64,000 nt of DNA from Welwitschia mirabilis (lineage: Eukaryota; Gnetophyta; Gnetopsida; Welwitschiales). Positions 24,086-39,000 of this stretch are shown here, one piece after another. The stretch is from positions 62,004,944 to 62,068,943 of the forward strand of contig JBOZIK010000001.1 of the NCBI GenBank assembly GCA_051453625.1, read 5' to 3'. The notes beneath the pieces are model-generated. The model was given only the letters and a program-made list of their open reading frames with translations, did not search any database and was not told the DNA's origin. The position numbers and the translations under genes were made by a program. Numbering within the stretch: the first letter of the stretch is position 1; the number at the start of each line of letters is the position of its first letter.

Positions 24086-27000
24086 GTAAGTATTCTGCTT
24101 ATGCCGACGGTTTAGGGGTTGCGGATGAAGGCTTAATTTTCTAAAGAATTTATATTTTTAATTAGTTGACGAAGACGCACGTATTCTTATTTTTGATTTT
24201 GTTTATCTTGTTGCAGCAAAGATAGCGAGCATGATAAGCTGAAAGTCTATGTTGGAGGTATCCCTTATTATTCAAATGAAGATGACATCCGGAGCTTCTT
24301 TGAAAGCTGTGGCACTATTACAGACATCGATTGCATGACCTTTCCTGACAGTGGAAAATTCCGTGGAATAGCTTTAATATCTTTCAAGGTCTGTTATGTT
24401 TCTTTTCATTTTTTCTGTCGTAGTCCTTTCCATATGCATTCGTCTTAGTATTTCTTCAGTTTTATGTATTTTAATAGATCTTGTAATCTCACTATTGCAC
24501 AAATGTACAATTAATTTTATCATTTTCTACATTTATTGTTAAGGCCTCCTTCAAAGAGCTTTTACATTTCTCTGTCGATATCTGTAAAGCCTGCATTGTC
24601 AATTATGTTAGCAGACTACCAAGAGTGCCAGGTAATGAGTCCTACTCTTGGATATAATTATTTCGGAGGGTATCACTTCAATACTAACATCACGACATAA
24701 AACAACACCGTGAGAACAATGGCATAGATATGCGAAGACATATTAGTTAACTAATTACTTCATTTAACTTAATAGCCCGGGGAGAATGAAGTTTAAATGA
24801 CCAAATGACCGGTTCAACAAGCTGTTCACACGTCTGTGATGTGTTTATTAGGGCCATGTGTTTAATAGGGGTAACGAGCTATAGCTGGTCATCATGTCAA
24901 GGATTTTCGTGTTTTACAAAGGTTCAAATTACTGGTTAAACTGGTCATTTAATGTGGTAACGTAAACTTCAGTCTAGCCGGGTAACTGATATTTCTTTTC
25001 CTTGTATAGACAGGAAGTCTCACCACTTTTTCAGTTGGTATGAATGCAAACATCTATTTACAAAGACAATACGTTGTCTATCCTATAATAGAGAGTGATA
25101 GGCTTTTTTTTAGAAGTGGCAACTTTCCAGTAATTAAAACAAGCAAGACATCATAACTAGAAAAAATGGAAATCCTCATTTTTAAGATACAGAAAGGGTG
25201 ATTCTAGCCTTGGGAAGTCTTCCAAGCTTCATAGGAGGCGGCATCTTGGGGCTTTCTCCTTACATCAGTGTTCTAAGCTTTTAAAGCAGCAGCATCTTGG
25301 AGCTCACCCTATATGTCAGCCTCTATTTTGATAAGGGAATTATGGAAATTCCATTCTATGGGAATGCTAAGGTGAGGGTGAGGGTGTGGGATGAATAGGT
25401 AATCTTCATGGTACTTGGTTCTGGTGGTATGCCAAGGATGGCCTGAATCTGTAATGACGCTTCACTAGGTATTTTGGCATGTCATCGGCATGTAGTGCAT
25501 TGCTGGTGCCATCAGTAGGTGTGCTGTCCTTGCTAGAGGAGGAATGGTTTAGTATAATGTTTATTGGATAAGGGCCTCTGAAATGTCAATCCAGGGGTGA
25601 ATATGTCTTCGCTGTCATAAAGCCCATGGGTAGAGAAGCTACACAAGGTCCTCACCATGAACTTTTTTTTGTCAAATCCTTTAAAAGGTTATGAAAGGTT
25701 AATGTCAAAGCCGTCAACCATGAAAAGGAGGAAGTAAAAGTGCGGTTTTGTGAAATTGTCAAAATGTCACTCCAGTCTAAAGTGTTTTTTAATCAGCATG
25801 CCTCATTGCCTGTATTGCTTTGGAAGTTACTAATGGACCCTTATAGTTTTTTAGATATGCTTAACATAACCAATTTCCACATTATGACAAGAAGGATGGA
25901 TACATAGAACATTTCCTTTCATTGCAGAAAACTCAATAAGGTCTTCTCACAACCTGTAGCTGTTTTTAAAAGTTTACTTTATGCACATGTTGCAAATGTT
26001 TTAGCTTTATTGTTGTTGGAACATGATACGTCCAAGTCCTTTCCATGGTTAACAAACTTTTAATTTGCGTGGTCATTAACAATATCAGTCATTTTTTTCC
26101 ACTGCATTCTTGATGTGCATTTATTGTTTTTCTCCTTTTTTTGTGTCTTTGTTCCAATTGAGTATAGTGTGTGGCATCTTGTAGATAAGTGAGTTGTTGT
26201 ACATTCAGAGGATTTTTTTAATTAGTCCTTTCTTTCTAAGTTAATGAACACTCACAGAGAGCAAACTAGGGATGTGGATGTAGTTGTCACATAGATGAAA
26301 CTTATGTCTTTTGATAGCTGCTTTCACAGTTGTTAAAATCAATGTTTAACCTAGAATCTGGTGATTAATCTGAGTATGTTGTTCAAATTTTCAAATCTTT
26401 GATCTGTGGAAATGAGGAAAACGGATTTCTGAGTAAGTTTGGGGATGTAAGTTGTTTTATGAAAATGTGATAAAAGCAAATGAAACATCAATAGAAAATA
26501 CAAAACAATTATTTTTGATAATTTTATGATTCAAACCTTGCTTTGTTTCATGCAATAAGCAATTGGATTTTGTTATCTGTCTTGTCTTTATAATGACATT
26601 GTTTCATTTTTAAAATGTTTGTCATTCAAATTTTTGGTTAAAAAGCATGCAAGTTTCTTTTGGATTTCTGGAACATAGGAAATGAGTTCTGGCTCTTAAG
26701 ATATTTGAAATGTCACTGCTGTCCAGGAAATAGGTTTCTGGGAAGCTAATATCTGATCAGACTAGTGATTGATCTAGATCGGGTTGAATCCAATTTGCAG
26801 ATTTCAAATTGGCTGTTAGGTGTGTTGTCATCAGCTAATCGTCATTTACTGTGAGTGGATGATGTATTATCAATCCAACTACCTTAAAAAAACAGAGAAA
26901 AGAAATGATAAGAAAAGAAAAAAGAGAAAACAAAAAACTAGAGAAGTGTAAAAGTGTTAAAATTCCTCCTTGATGTTACTAGCACATTATTTTACTAACA

Positions 27001-30000
27001 TCACAGGCTCATGAGTGATAGCTTTTCCTTCACAATGACTCTCCAATAAATCTCTTTTTACTTAGTCATTCAAACATTGAGCTTCTGATGTTGTATATTT
27101 ACACAAATTTCTGTTCCTACCCTCTTCATCGGGCAGCTACAAGAATTAGTTTTTGCTCTTGTCCGCAGGATATGTAGAAATTATTATAGATTCCTGTTTA
27201 GACTCTTTCAATGGATGGATTCTTTTGGACACTGAGCAGGTTGTTATAGTGTATAGCTTGATGTGCATATGATACATCTATATTAATTTTACAATCTCAG
27301 TTTCACAACTGTACTGTTTTAGAGTTCTGGTGACACCTAGATGAATATCTAAATGATTGGAATGTGATAAATTTATAATTTTATATTATCCTAGATGGTT
27401 TTATGCTTAAGGCTTAAGTTTATGTAAGGTGAATAGATAAATAAACTATATATTGAAAATTCTGAGCTTGGATACTTTGTATTGCATATTAAATAGATGT
27501 TTAGTATTTTCAGTTGGAAAAAAACAATCTGATGTTTTTCCTATATGTCTTTCATGCATACAATAATGCGAATAGGGAATATTGTTTAAAAATTGGTTCT
27601 ACTTCAAAATTCCTGTTGATCCAGTTCATTTGGGGGGAAAGGGCGTGTCAGTTACCTGTTTGAATTATTGAGCTGATTTCTTACTTCATGGTTGCTTTGA
27701 AACCACCAAATGCAAGAGGCATAAAGATTAGGAAAAGAGTCATGTACCATGTGGCTTTTTTTCAATAGGAAAAGCTGGCACTTACACAAACTGAGAGTAT
27801 GCTAGCATTTTGATTTAAATTGGCAACCGGTTATTAAAAGTTGACAGATGACAACTAATCAGCTTAGAGTGGCTAGTGCCTCCCAACTAACTGGCACTTT
27901 ACACAGAAAATAATACATGTGTCCATGTAGACATCCCATTTTACACAGAAAATAATACATGTAGGAAATTATTTTTCCCAATACATGTATCCATGTAGAC
28001 ATCCTTTTAAACGTTCAAAAACATCTAGGAAAAATATCATGTTGGCTACAATACTTTGAGGAAACACAATCCTAGTGGACAAGAACGAAAACGTGTAAAC
28101 AGCTATTTATTTAACTGTCCAATAATCATATAATAAGTGGGGTGTAATGCATTCTGTAAACTTGTACTCCATCAAATTGAAGAACATAGTGTATGAGACA
28201 ATTATGTCATACATAATATGATTTAACAAAGGAGAACAAAACACTTGAAGTAAAAGTTGTAAACAATGAATGAGTCACAAACTCATAATGATGATTATAA
28301 CCTAGAAACCACTTGGCTGGTGCATATATGTATAGCCCTGATATGGACAAAGAAGGCTCTTCAGATCATCAGTAAGCCAATCCAAGTTCAACATTAACTA
28401 AAGACATTAATTTTTATTAATTGATAGTATGATAGATACTATATAGAGCCATATATAAAATTACATCAAGATATTGTAACACACTCATTTTCCTTATATT
28501 ACTTTTCATGATTTGGTATGATATTTAATTTATCCATAAATCCTTTAAACTTGACATGGGAAGAGCTCTAGTGGACCCAACACCAACATTTTCATCAGTC
28601 TTTACATATTTAATGGCTAAGATACCATCTTCAACATCTTCTGTCATGGCATGCAAATTTTTATCAACATTCTAGGAGCCATAGAATATCATGCTACATA
28701 ATCTCTCATCAACCTTTGCATTATCTTATGATTATTTCTATAGTCAGATGACTTCAATTATTTCTTCATTGAGTGTTTTGTACCCAAATTGCAATTGGGA
28801 TACTCAATCTTGCATTTGACTCTTCCACGAGACGGGAATTTCCCAAGAAATATCATATATCCAGTATAAGATTTTCTTGTGATGGGATCTGTACTATTAT
28901 ATTCCTCAACAAATGTGTGTAAGTTGTATAAGTGCTTCTCAAATATCAAACTAGAGGACCATGTTCCAGAGAGGTATGCATGATTTGGATGATTGCCCTC
29001 TAGAGATCCAAGCCTAGATCACATGGCATATTGCTTTCCAACACATTCTCTGGGTCATATTTATGACAGATGTCATTGAGATACTGGGATTGCATTATAA
29101 GCATACATCTAATTTAACTCCATTCCTAGATAGTAATGTGCCAAATTTATGCCTAATAACTCAAAAGTGTTATTGAGTTGTTGTTCAGATGTGTTATCGC
29201 ACAATGCATCACAATGAGTTAATAAATTTTTGTCAACATGGAAGGCAACTAATAACCTTGTATTATTGTTATCACATATAAATGAACAAATTCGCATTGG
29301 AGGTTTGTAATTGGAATCCCTCGTCTATGAGAAATTGTCTCATCCACTTTTATTAGACTCTGGGAGCTTGCTTTTAATCATACAAAGCTTTCTCTAACTT
29401 ACATACATTAGCTGGTGGAATGTTGTAACCTTGAGGACGTCCCGGTTATATTTCTTCATCCAACATTCCATACAGAAATGCTACCTTCACATCAGTTTGG
29501 AAGAGCTTCCATTCCTTTTGCACTGTAAGAGGGATAATTGCCAAAAAGGTCTTCATATGGTTGTAGGTTGTGGGTTGAATGTCTCAATAAAGTCAATACC
29601 ATGTTCTTGTGAATAATCTTTGGCAATGGTACAGACTTAGTGTTCTATTATAGTCTTGTCTTATCATAGTTAATTGTAACACATCACCTAGACTCCACTA
29701 TATTCACTCCACTGGTTGATCTAGGCACTAGTTCCCATAACTGGCTTTTCATTATGACCTTATTTTGTTACCCATTGCTTCATTCCAGCAAGGAATACTT
29801 TTTGCTTCTTTACTTTTAGTTGGTAATGTGAGGTCTGAATTTTCTGCAGTTAGAACTTAGAACAAAATAATGTTTTATGCAGTGATTAAAAAATCAGCAA
29901 AATTAAAAAGTTGGCAACCTCAAAATTGAAAGTCCTGTGTTAAGTTGGAGACTAGTCAGCAAAAAGGTGGCAAAAAAGTCGACAATGAAATAAGATTACA

Positions 30001-33000
30001 AACCATGTTTCTTTAACAACTATAAACATCATTAGAATGCCTTCAACAGTAAAACAATATGATTAAAAAATGTGAAATGCTCTTTCTGGTCATGTTTCCA
30101 ACATTACAAAATTGTGAAAGAACAATAATACCAACACAAGATGAATAACAGAGTACTTTCTCCAAAAAACTTTAACTAGTAGATTCAATATTTTACTGAC
30201 AAAAGCAAATCAGAGTTCAATGATATGTAAAAAATTAAATTATATCAATGAAACTCTAAGAATAACATAAAAAGTTTTATTTTTAAAGGAGGCCAAAGTA
30301 AAAATTTTTAATTGACATAGACAACATAGATGAAGGATTTTTTTTTTTTTTTTAATTTCGGTGTCACAAAGCAACTTTAGTTAGGTTTCTGTCTTCTTTT
30401 TCATAAACCACTATATAGACTTGAATTAAATCTAGGAATTGGGTATAAATTCTTTCCTTGAATGAGAAGTTTATGCTGACGTAGAAGAATTAATGTTTGT
30501 TTTTCCTTGGAAGATACCATGATTCTTAATTTAATATAATGTTTTCAATCACCTTGAAAACCATGTCACATAAATATTTTCTAACAAATAAGTATAAATC
30601 AATGAATTGGTTTAACCTGCTAACATACTATAAAATCATAACATTTGTAATTTGAGTTTTGCTAGGTAAAGTAATAAATACCATGTTGATTAGATTTGCA
30701 TTTCATATAAATTTAAAAAAAGAGACAATTTAAAACTTTGAAGACTTTTTAGCAGAAAGTCAGCAAAAAGTCTGGCCAAGGTCAGATAAAAAAAGTTGGC
30801 TACTAGTTGCCTAATAGTCGGCAGAAAAAGATGGCAAGAGACATAAAAAATCACCTTCATTAAGTGTTGGCTACTAGTCGCCTAGTAGCTGTATTGTTGA
30901 CTCATTGGTTTTATGTTTGAATCATTCCTTTCTTTTAATCTTCTTTGTTTAGAGTGAGTCAAGACATGGGATTCCTTGGTATTTGTGTTTGGATCTAATA
31001 CAACATCTTGAAATTTCTAAAGCTGCATATTTCATTTTTTGAATTCCTTTGGTATTTGCTTCCAGCTCCTGTGGTGGTGTAATGGTTGTTCTATTAGTGT
31101 TGTATTCGTGACATTTTTTATTTTGATCTCCATATGAGGATACTATTTCCTCACTGATCTTCAAATCCTGCGAGCATTCATCCTCTCCTTCCATGGCTGT
31201 CATGTGTTCGTAATGATCAGTTCCTTGAACCTGTTGTCATCCTGTCTGACACATTTGTTAATAACAATTTCCAGAACTCAGAATCAGATCAATGATGCAC
31301 TTTTAGAAATTTTGGTTTATTGTAGCAGGGTGCCTTTCTAGTTTTAACATTTTGCTTATTTAGGTCTGTTTATGTTAACACACATCACAACCAGGTACTT
31401 TTAGATGTGAGATGTTGGGTCTTTTTCCTGTCCGCTTTTGGTGTGGTCTTACACCCTCAGGACTTTTGAGTGTAAGTTTGTGTTACAAATCTAACAACAA
31501 GAAAGTACTAAAAACAAAATGTAACAGCAGGCACACAAAAGGAACAACACAGAATTTACATGGTTCGGGCTCTTTTTACCCTATGTCCATGAGAAGCAAC
31601 ACAGAGCTCTATTGATTGATTAGGAGCAAATTTGTTCAGATACAACAAACAACCCTCTAACAGGTTTATATAGCCCTAGGGTTAGTGTTACAAGCGAACC
31701 CCCTTCTACAACTTTAAACAGGGGTCAATGTTAAAACATAACATTACAACATAAATAATATAGTTGGCTTCACATATCAACAGTTTGTTTATGATAAATC
31801 CAGTTGTGGTTATTGGTTCATTGAACCACAAGGCACCTAGTCATTTCTTGCATCAAATGGTTCCTACTTTTGTTATTCTGTTTTGATAGTGTGCAGACAG
31901 GGATGATGGTACACGTTTAATGCCTTTACTTCTTAGAAACTTTTGGAACTCTCATGACATATACTCTGCAATATTATCATATCTTAATTGAGCTAGCTTC
32001 AATCTTGTTTTTGGTTGCACTTCTTTACAGATGTCTGGAAATGATATAATTTTTTAATTTTATTTTGCAACTGTTATAAAAACAGTGAGGAAACACAAAG
32101 ATTTACGTGGTGAAACTCTCCAGTTTTGAGGGAGATGTCAATAGGAAGCAAGTAGAGCTCTATTATCAAAAGAAATCAGAAGTACAATCAAAGGCTGAAG
32201 AAAGCATATAGCACTTTACAGAACCCTTCGTACATCCCTCTCCCAATTACAACATCAGTAGGAGTTTATAAATAGATTTATAGGACATTCTAGAAACCAC
32301 TACATACGTCCTTCCTTTAATCTATTTTTTATTTTATTTTAACAACCCAAGGTGATTCTATAACATAACTACCTTTTACAATACAAAGTTCCACATCACA
32401 ATTGGACAAAACATAATTTGGCTTCACATCTAACAGTAACAAAGATATCCAATAATATCATGTGTAGTCATCTACCATCAATAGAAAACATTTGTGACAT
32501 CCCTCAGATATCGCTTGGCCTATTGATCCAACATCTGAATGGACTAGCTTAAGGGGTCTTGTACTTGTGGTCTTCATGATATGTGGACGGTTGGATAATC
32601 TTCATTTTCCATTTGATGTATTGTTCACACTCTTCCTTTTCTAGGTAATTGTGGTACTTATGCTGTTTGATGATTGTTCTGCAAGCTTTTGTAATTTACA
32701 TGGCCTAGCCTTTCGTGTTGTATTTGCATGTTATCAAGAATTGTGGCAACAAGGCTGATTTCCTTGTGGGGTGAAATACATTCATTCCTCTTGGCCTGTT
32801 TGCAATGGCTACTAGAATATCATCAGGTATCATTGTTGATTTCATATGCAATATGCTGTCGAGGCCTTTGCCATTGGGATGTGGACAACAAATTATGACA
32901 ACAATTTGGTGAATAATATACGCTGTCTGACAACACTTTTCTGCCATCAAATGTAATTTTGCAATTCGTACTCCTATATATTCCATGGTATCACTGTTTG

Positions 33001-36000
33001 CACTTCCTACTGATTGATTATTATCAATATCTTTAATTATAGTATTGCCAGAGTCGATATACTAAGGATGACAATCTTGAGAATGTCAGAATTACAAATT
33101 CCTGCATTTATGTTAATCTTGTTGTTAGATACTGCAAATGTTTTATTGGGATCGTTCAACTTTTCTTGTGGTTTGTTTGGTCCATTAACATCCTTGGTTT
33201 GCTAATAATAGGTTTGCCTGACCCTCTTCTCGCTTCCAATGCTCTTCAGACATTGCTAACTAGATTATTTGGCATTTGATTCTTGGGGCTATCCTAGTAG
33301 GTTTTTGTGGAGTCTCCCACATTTATACCTTTACTGTTCTATGGAATGGTCGTTTTTTGACACTCATAGCTCTGGACATCTCCATGGGTTTACCCTTGTG
33401 TACTTTGTTATTCGAGTCCATCTTAATCTCATTAGCATGCAGGAATTCAGTCAACTGCTTAGAGGAAGCCTTCTTGCTCTGTACCTCAGTCACCTTAATC
33501 ACTGTGACCATGGGATTGTATTTTTCAGGTCAGATGTTTACCGTGTAATGTTTGAGATTGGCATTACACAACTTTGTTCTTGTAATAGCATATGCATTGA
33601 TGCTACCCTGTTCAGTAGTTTGGATAGGGGTTCCTTCTCTGCCAATTTTAGGCTTTATGCCTGATTCCATAGGCTGTTCATCTTCGACTCACTTTCTGTC
33701 CCACATAAATCTTGTAATTTGACGTAAATATCATAGATTATCTGTTCATTCCCTACTATCAACCTCAGATTCTCACGCAAAGCAAAAATATGGTAATTTT
33801 CTCATGTACTTCTGTGGTCCCTGGTGACGAATCCTCAAGTTCTGCTGGTGCACGGATCTGTTGATCAATGTTTTGTGCTCTAGAGAACAGTTCATCTTTC
33901 TTTTGTGCTCTAGAGAACAGTTCATCTTTCTATCTCCATATCAGGTAATTCTCAGCTTCTTATAGTTCATCATAAGGGTCCAAATGGAGTAAAGGCATCT
34001 GCATTCTTCTTATGCCTTACTTAAGCCTTTATTTTATCCTTTTCATGGATTTTTGTCTTCTCTTTTGAGGTGTTCATTTTTATGTTGTAATGGTTTTTCT
34101 ACTTGGGCACCAACGATGGTCCTATCCATTGCATTAGCAACTATGGAAGACATCTTTTCCGCAATACTATTTGCTTCTACTTTATGGGATTTTCGTGAGT
34201 TAAACTTCACTCATTTATGGATTTGATACTATATAAGAACTTAGTGTACAGGAAAAAATATATCATACATTATCTGACCTAATAATGGAGAACATTAGTC
34301 TTAAACATAGAACTCATAAACAATGAGTAAAGAACAATGATGTTTACAATCTACATACATGTTGACTGCTATGCATAATATGAAATGGGCATCATATTGA
34401 CAGAGAGGAGTCTTGACATCTCAAGTAGTAAGCAAATCAACCCCAGTCAATATTAACTAAAAACTTTTTATCAGATGAACATTTAGTGTTATGAATTAAT
34501 AGTAATAATAGATATTAATCTTAACATATATGAGATTATATGAAAATATTCTAACATCAATGTCATATTTCCAGCAAGATAATATAGTCACATCTAAGAT
34601 TCTATAAATCAAAACAAATCAAATATAGTCTTAACTATGAAGAATATGAGTTATGTGTTCATGCAGTTCTATCGATGCAATGAACAAGAAAAATAATTGA
34701 TAGATGTGTGGAATACCCATCAAGGAAGTTATAAGCCTGCTCCTTTGACGTTAGCTCCACCTCTCTAATGCATTTCTTCTTATTTGGTTGTCCTTGTGCA
34801 TGACTAATGATCTAACAACTTCAGCATCTCCTGTAGTGATTTAAAAAGAGTGACGTGTCTCCAAAATTGGGTGACATGTTGTCCAATAAACATCTAGGGT
34901 TTATGTCTTTCATAGGGTGACATTTTCCCTAGACATTTTGAAAAAGTTGGTGACATATTGTGACTTCAACTCAAAATCTCATGCAAGAGGGACGGTAAAT
35001 AGGAACAGAAAGAACTGAGGGGCATATTTGGGGCATTAGTGTGCTAGTTGACTTCCAACTCATGTATGTGCATCAAATGCTTTTCAAATTGCTTAGCTCT
35101 AATTCTTTTTAGGTTACATTATTTGTAAATCTTGTTGTTCTAAAAAATGAATAATTGCAGACATCGTGGACAAATCTTTTATGTTGATGTGATTGTCTCC
35201 TTGACATGACTTTTTGAGGCAGCCGCCATAAATTAATTGCTGACATTTTCATCGTTTATCTCCTCCTCTTCTGAAAAATCCAAGTCCTCCATGAACCATC
35301 CAATCCTAGGCTACTAGATCTTTAAGATGAATATTTCTGGCCTTGTCTTTTATAAGATCAATTGTTTTCTTTTTGACTCTTGCCAAGTATGATCGCTATT
35401 GTCTATCTAACCAAGGGTGGGTCCCCCATTACTTGCTCATGAGCATCCTATGCAATAGTACTTAATGCCCTTACAACATTGCTTATCAAAGTGTCAACAC
35501 TAAGCTCCAATTTTGGTTTTGGGGGCTAATAGGATTGTATATAGATCCCTTGAAGGAATATTAGTGTTGGTATCTACATCCTTTCTAAATTGATCTCCAG
35601 CAGTCTATTTGTTGGAACTATTAGAGGCATCTAGGATCAGATCGACAAGTGCTATCTATTCCAATTCTCTACAATTCATAGGATGCAAAGTTATTGTATG
35701 AGACAAATTGCTTTCTTTGATACAATTTAGCACCATGACACTTCCCTTAGAGCTTTATCATTTGTCAAATCAGTCACATTGTTCTGGTTGACATTGGACG
35801 CCCAACGTACTGCTTACAAAGAGGCAATGAAAAATGAACTTTTACTTGGTATTTTTTTTTTTCCCTGTACACCTCTTTGGCTTCAAGTTTCAACATTTTA
35901 TACCTCTGTTAGGCCTTATTATGCAATCCAACTTGTATGAAAAGTTTAACCATTTTTTTTTTGACATCAGCATTTGAAGTCCCATGTATTGTCTTTTGCA

Positions 36001-39000
36001 TTTCCTATTATAGAATAACAGCAAATACTTAAAAGTTAAAATCTTGGTCTTTTTACCTTATTGATTCATCGAATCAAAAGTGTAAACACAAATATTTCAA
36101 CTGCACAAGTCAGTATAAGTAGCAAGTCGCTTACTTCCTTTTTTACATTTTGAACTACAAGCTTTTAGCTAATCACCTAAGTTAATATCCATGGCTTTTT
36201 CAAGACAATACATTGGATTCAAATTGTGTGTGGTAAGATGTAAGTCGGAGCTCAACCTCTTTTTTTTTTTTTAATTTGAATTGATGATCAATTTTTGCTT
36301 TTACTTGCAAGGTTGGACTAGGGAACCCCAATTATGGCAATTGGTTATTAGTTATCTTGTTGGCATCTTCTGTTATCTTGAAGACAACCAATCTTGACTT
36401 AGCAGAATTCACATCTGTTAGCATTTCTAAGATCTGTCACATTTCAAATGATAAAAAAATAAAAGAATTACATAAAGGAAGCAACCTTGCTTGCGTCATG
36501 AGGGACACAAAAAACCAAATGTTCTCTTCTTGGTTGTTGGGGGCTTTGTCATAAAAATTGACTGGCCAATAGTAATCTTTCTTGACAAATACTTGTAATT
36601 TATTTTAAGAGGGTAAGAAACAATGCCATTCCTTTGGGATGAGCATGGCTACTAATGTTGCCTCATGCTCATGGAAACTATGCACTATGGTGTGAGTTTA
36701 TGTCAAACATTGTCTTTCCTGGTCTTGCTAACTCCATTCCTTTGTTGTTTGAATAAATCATGTATCAAGTCATGTGTACATGTGAATTTTGTGATGTATT
36801 GTGCTCTACACAAAAATTAATATTAAACAATATATTAATATTAAACCATATTGAAGCCATGCTAATAGCAAAGTTCAATTTCCCAAAAATATTTAGTATG
36901 ATCCAACCCACTAGATTTGGATGGAGGTTTTTTGGATAATACCTTCCACAACAACTAATGCAGTCACATTGATCATCTGTAAAATCCAACCATTACACTA
37001 GATTAAGAAGATTCACAAATGATAAAACCACATCTCTAATGGTGAATCATTTGTGTTTTCATACTTCTGAATTGAACAAGGATAAAGAACTTCCTGGACA
37101 ACATTATTATTCTTCCCAAACAAATCTTTTTAGTAATTTAGCAAAAGGACATTGGAATGCAAAATGACAAGAAATGACAAAAAATTAATTAAAAAGGATT
37201 CAAGCAACCATGTAACGAAAAGTACAAATGCTTTGCCTTAACATGCCCAAGACATCTATAGCCTTTTATAGGAGGAGGAGGGCTGAAAATAGATGTTTCT
37301 AGAAGAAAATAGAAATCCCATGAAGATTTCAAATTGGAAAACACATTGGACTCTAGAAAATTAGGGAACATTTGAATGTCTTAGAATTGATGCTGCACAC
37401 TTCTGTTTGAAAAATTTGTTCCAAATGTCGACTAATTCGCAGAGGAAAACGTCTTCACCAAGTTTCTTTCATTAATTGTGGATCACCCCACCTTGAGCTG
37501 AAAGAGACAGTAGAACATTGTGTCTTCTCCATCTCATCCCCAAATGCAGTTCCTCTACTATATTTGAGAAAGTTGCATGAAGTTTAACTACCACCTGAAC
37601 TTGTCTAACTGAAGAGCTTGCATGTCGCTTGGATGTGGTTCAATCTCTTAAGAAATGCTGGAGTATTTGTGAAAAGATTACACGCCAGCTGTTATTGAAA
37701 ATTGATAACTCTATAAATTCCAAGTCCTTCCATGAGATTTTTGAGCCACATTCCTTCCTTACAAGCCTGTGAAGTAGCAATGAGACCTTGTAATATTGTG
37801 AGCGCTTGCCTTAGACCAGATTTGTTTTTAAGTAAATTCCTTGCAAAGTTTGAATCACAACTTTCAATCTCATTCTGTTAAATATTGTGAACCCAAACCT
37901 TTGTTTACTTTTATGTTTCCTTTGGCCTTATATTTTTATGTTGCAAAAAGAACACCTTTTCATTAGAATAATATAAAGGACATAAGGTCTCATTTGGTGG
38001 GGATGTCAAAGTATTTTAGGGTTGGCTTTAAATCTTGGTATGATACAAAAGACCAGGGTGTAGATGAAGTTCAACTTCCCTCCCTGCTCCCTTCGTCAAT
38101 TGTATTGTTCAGGAGGAGGGTTTTGGCTGAAGCTAGAGGAACGACTTTTGTTCGTTGTAGCTACTAATCCTTGTTGTAGAATTTAAAGCTCTATGCCGGT
38201 TTCCATGGAAGTAGGGTCAAAAGGGCTTGCACCATGTTAAATTTCCTATTTGTTTTCTTTGCTGCTTACTGTTTTACGTGCAGAGGTTTTTTTTCCAATT
38301 GATATCAGAGCCTTCATTGAAGGTCTGTTGGCAAACTCAATTTCTTTTTCCTTGTCTGTAGAAGGTATTCAGACAATTAGGATTCTTTGGTTTAGAAGAA
38401 TGGACAGACTACAGTCTTTGGACAAACTCACAAGAGAAAACTGGCACCCCCAGAACATTCTAATGCGAGATGTCTAGCTGCAAGAAGAGTGTGATGTTGC
38501 AATCACAGGTTCAAAACCAGATAGTATGGCAGATGAAGATTGGGAGAAACTAGAGAAGAAAATCAAAATCCCATGAAGATTTGAAAATGGAAAATACATG
38601 AACATTTAAAAAGCCTCTAGAAAATTAGGAAACATTTGAATATCTTAGAACTAATATCACCAAGTTTCATTCATTAATTTTGGATCACCCTAAACGGTCT
38701 CCACCTTGAGCCAAAGTAAACACTAGAACATTGTGTCTCCTACATCTCATCCTTCAATGTAGTTCCTCTACTATATTCGAGAAAGCTGCATGAAGTTCAA
38801 CTACCACTTGAACTTGTCTAATTGAAGAGCTTGCATGTCGCTTGAATGTGGTTCAATCTCCTAAGAAATCCTGGAGTATCTGCAAAAAATATTACATGCT
38901 AGCTGTCAATGAAGACTGATAACTCTTTACAAATTTCAAGTCCTTCCATGAGACTTTTGAGCCACATTCCTTCCTTACAGGCCTACGAAGCAGCGATAAG

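Larger units (their letters stand above)
28178..34556 (-). mobile_element. Copia-3: decayed full-length Copia element, minus strand
   Basis: It lies between two diverged LTRs (28178-28481 and about 34232-34556) that share blocks such as GGAGAACA, CATTAACTAAA/TATTAACTAAA and the AGATATT...TAACA end. A decayed primer-binding site lies at 34221-34231. Minus-strand domains from high to low are: gag-like (33511-33323), pre-integrase/integrase (about 32740-31820, ERLGHVNYKSL and LRYDNIAEYMS-EF), a linker (31203-30949), RT (29620-29109: LFQTDVKVAFLYGMLDEEI, ELLGINLAHYYLGMEL, YVDD changed to HVDK) and RNase H (28949-28758: TRKSYTGYMIFLG). Two solo LTRs sit in the integrase region. It is fully defective. 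Confidence 0.8.
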
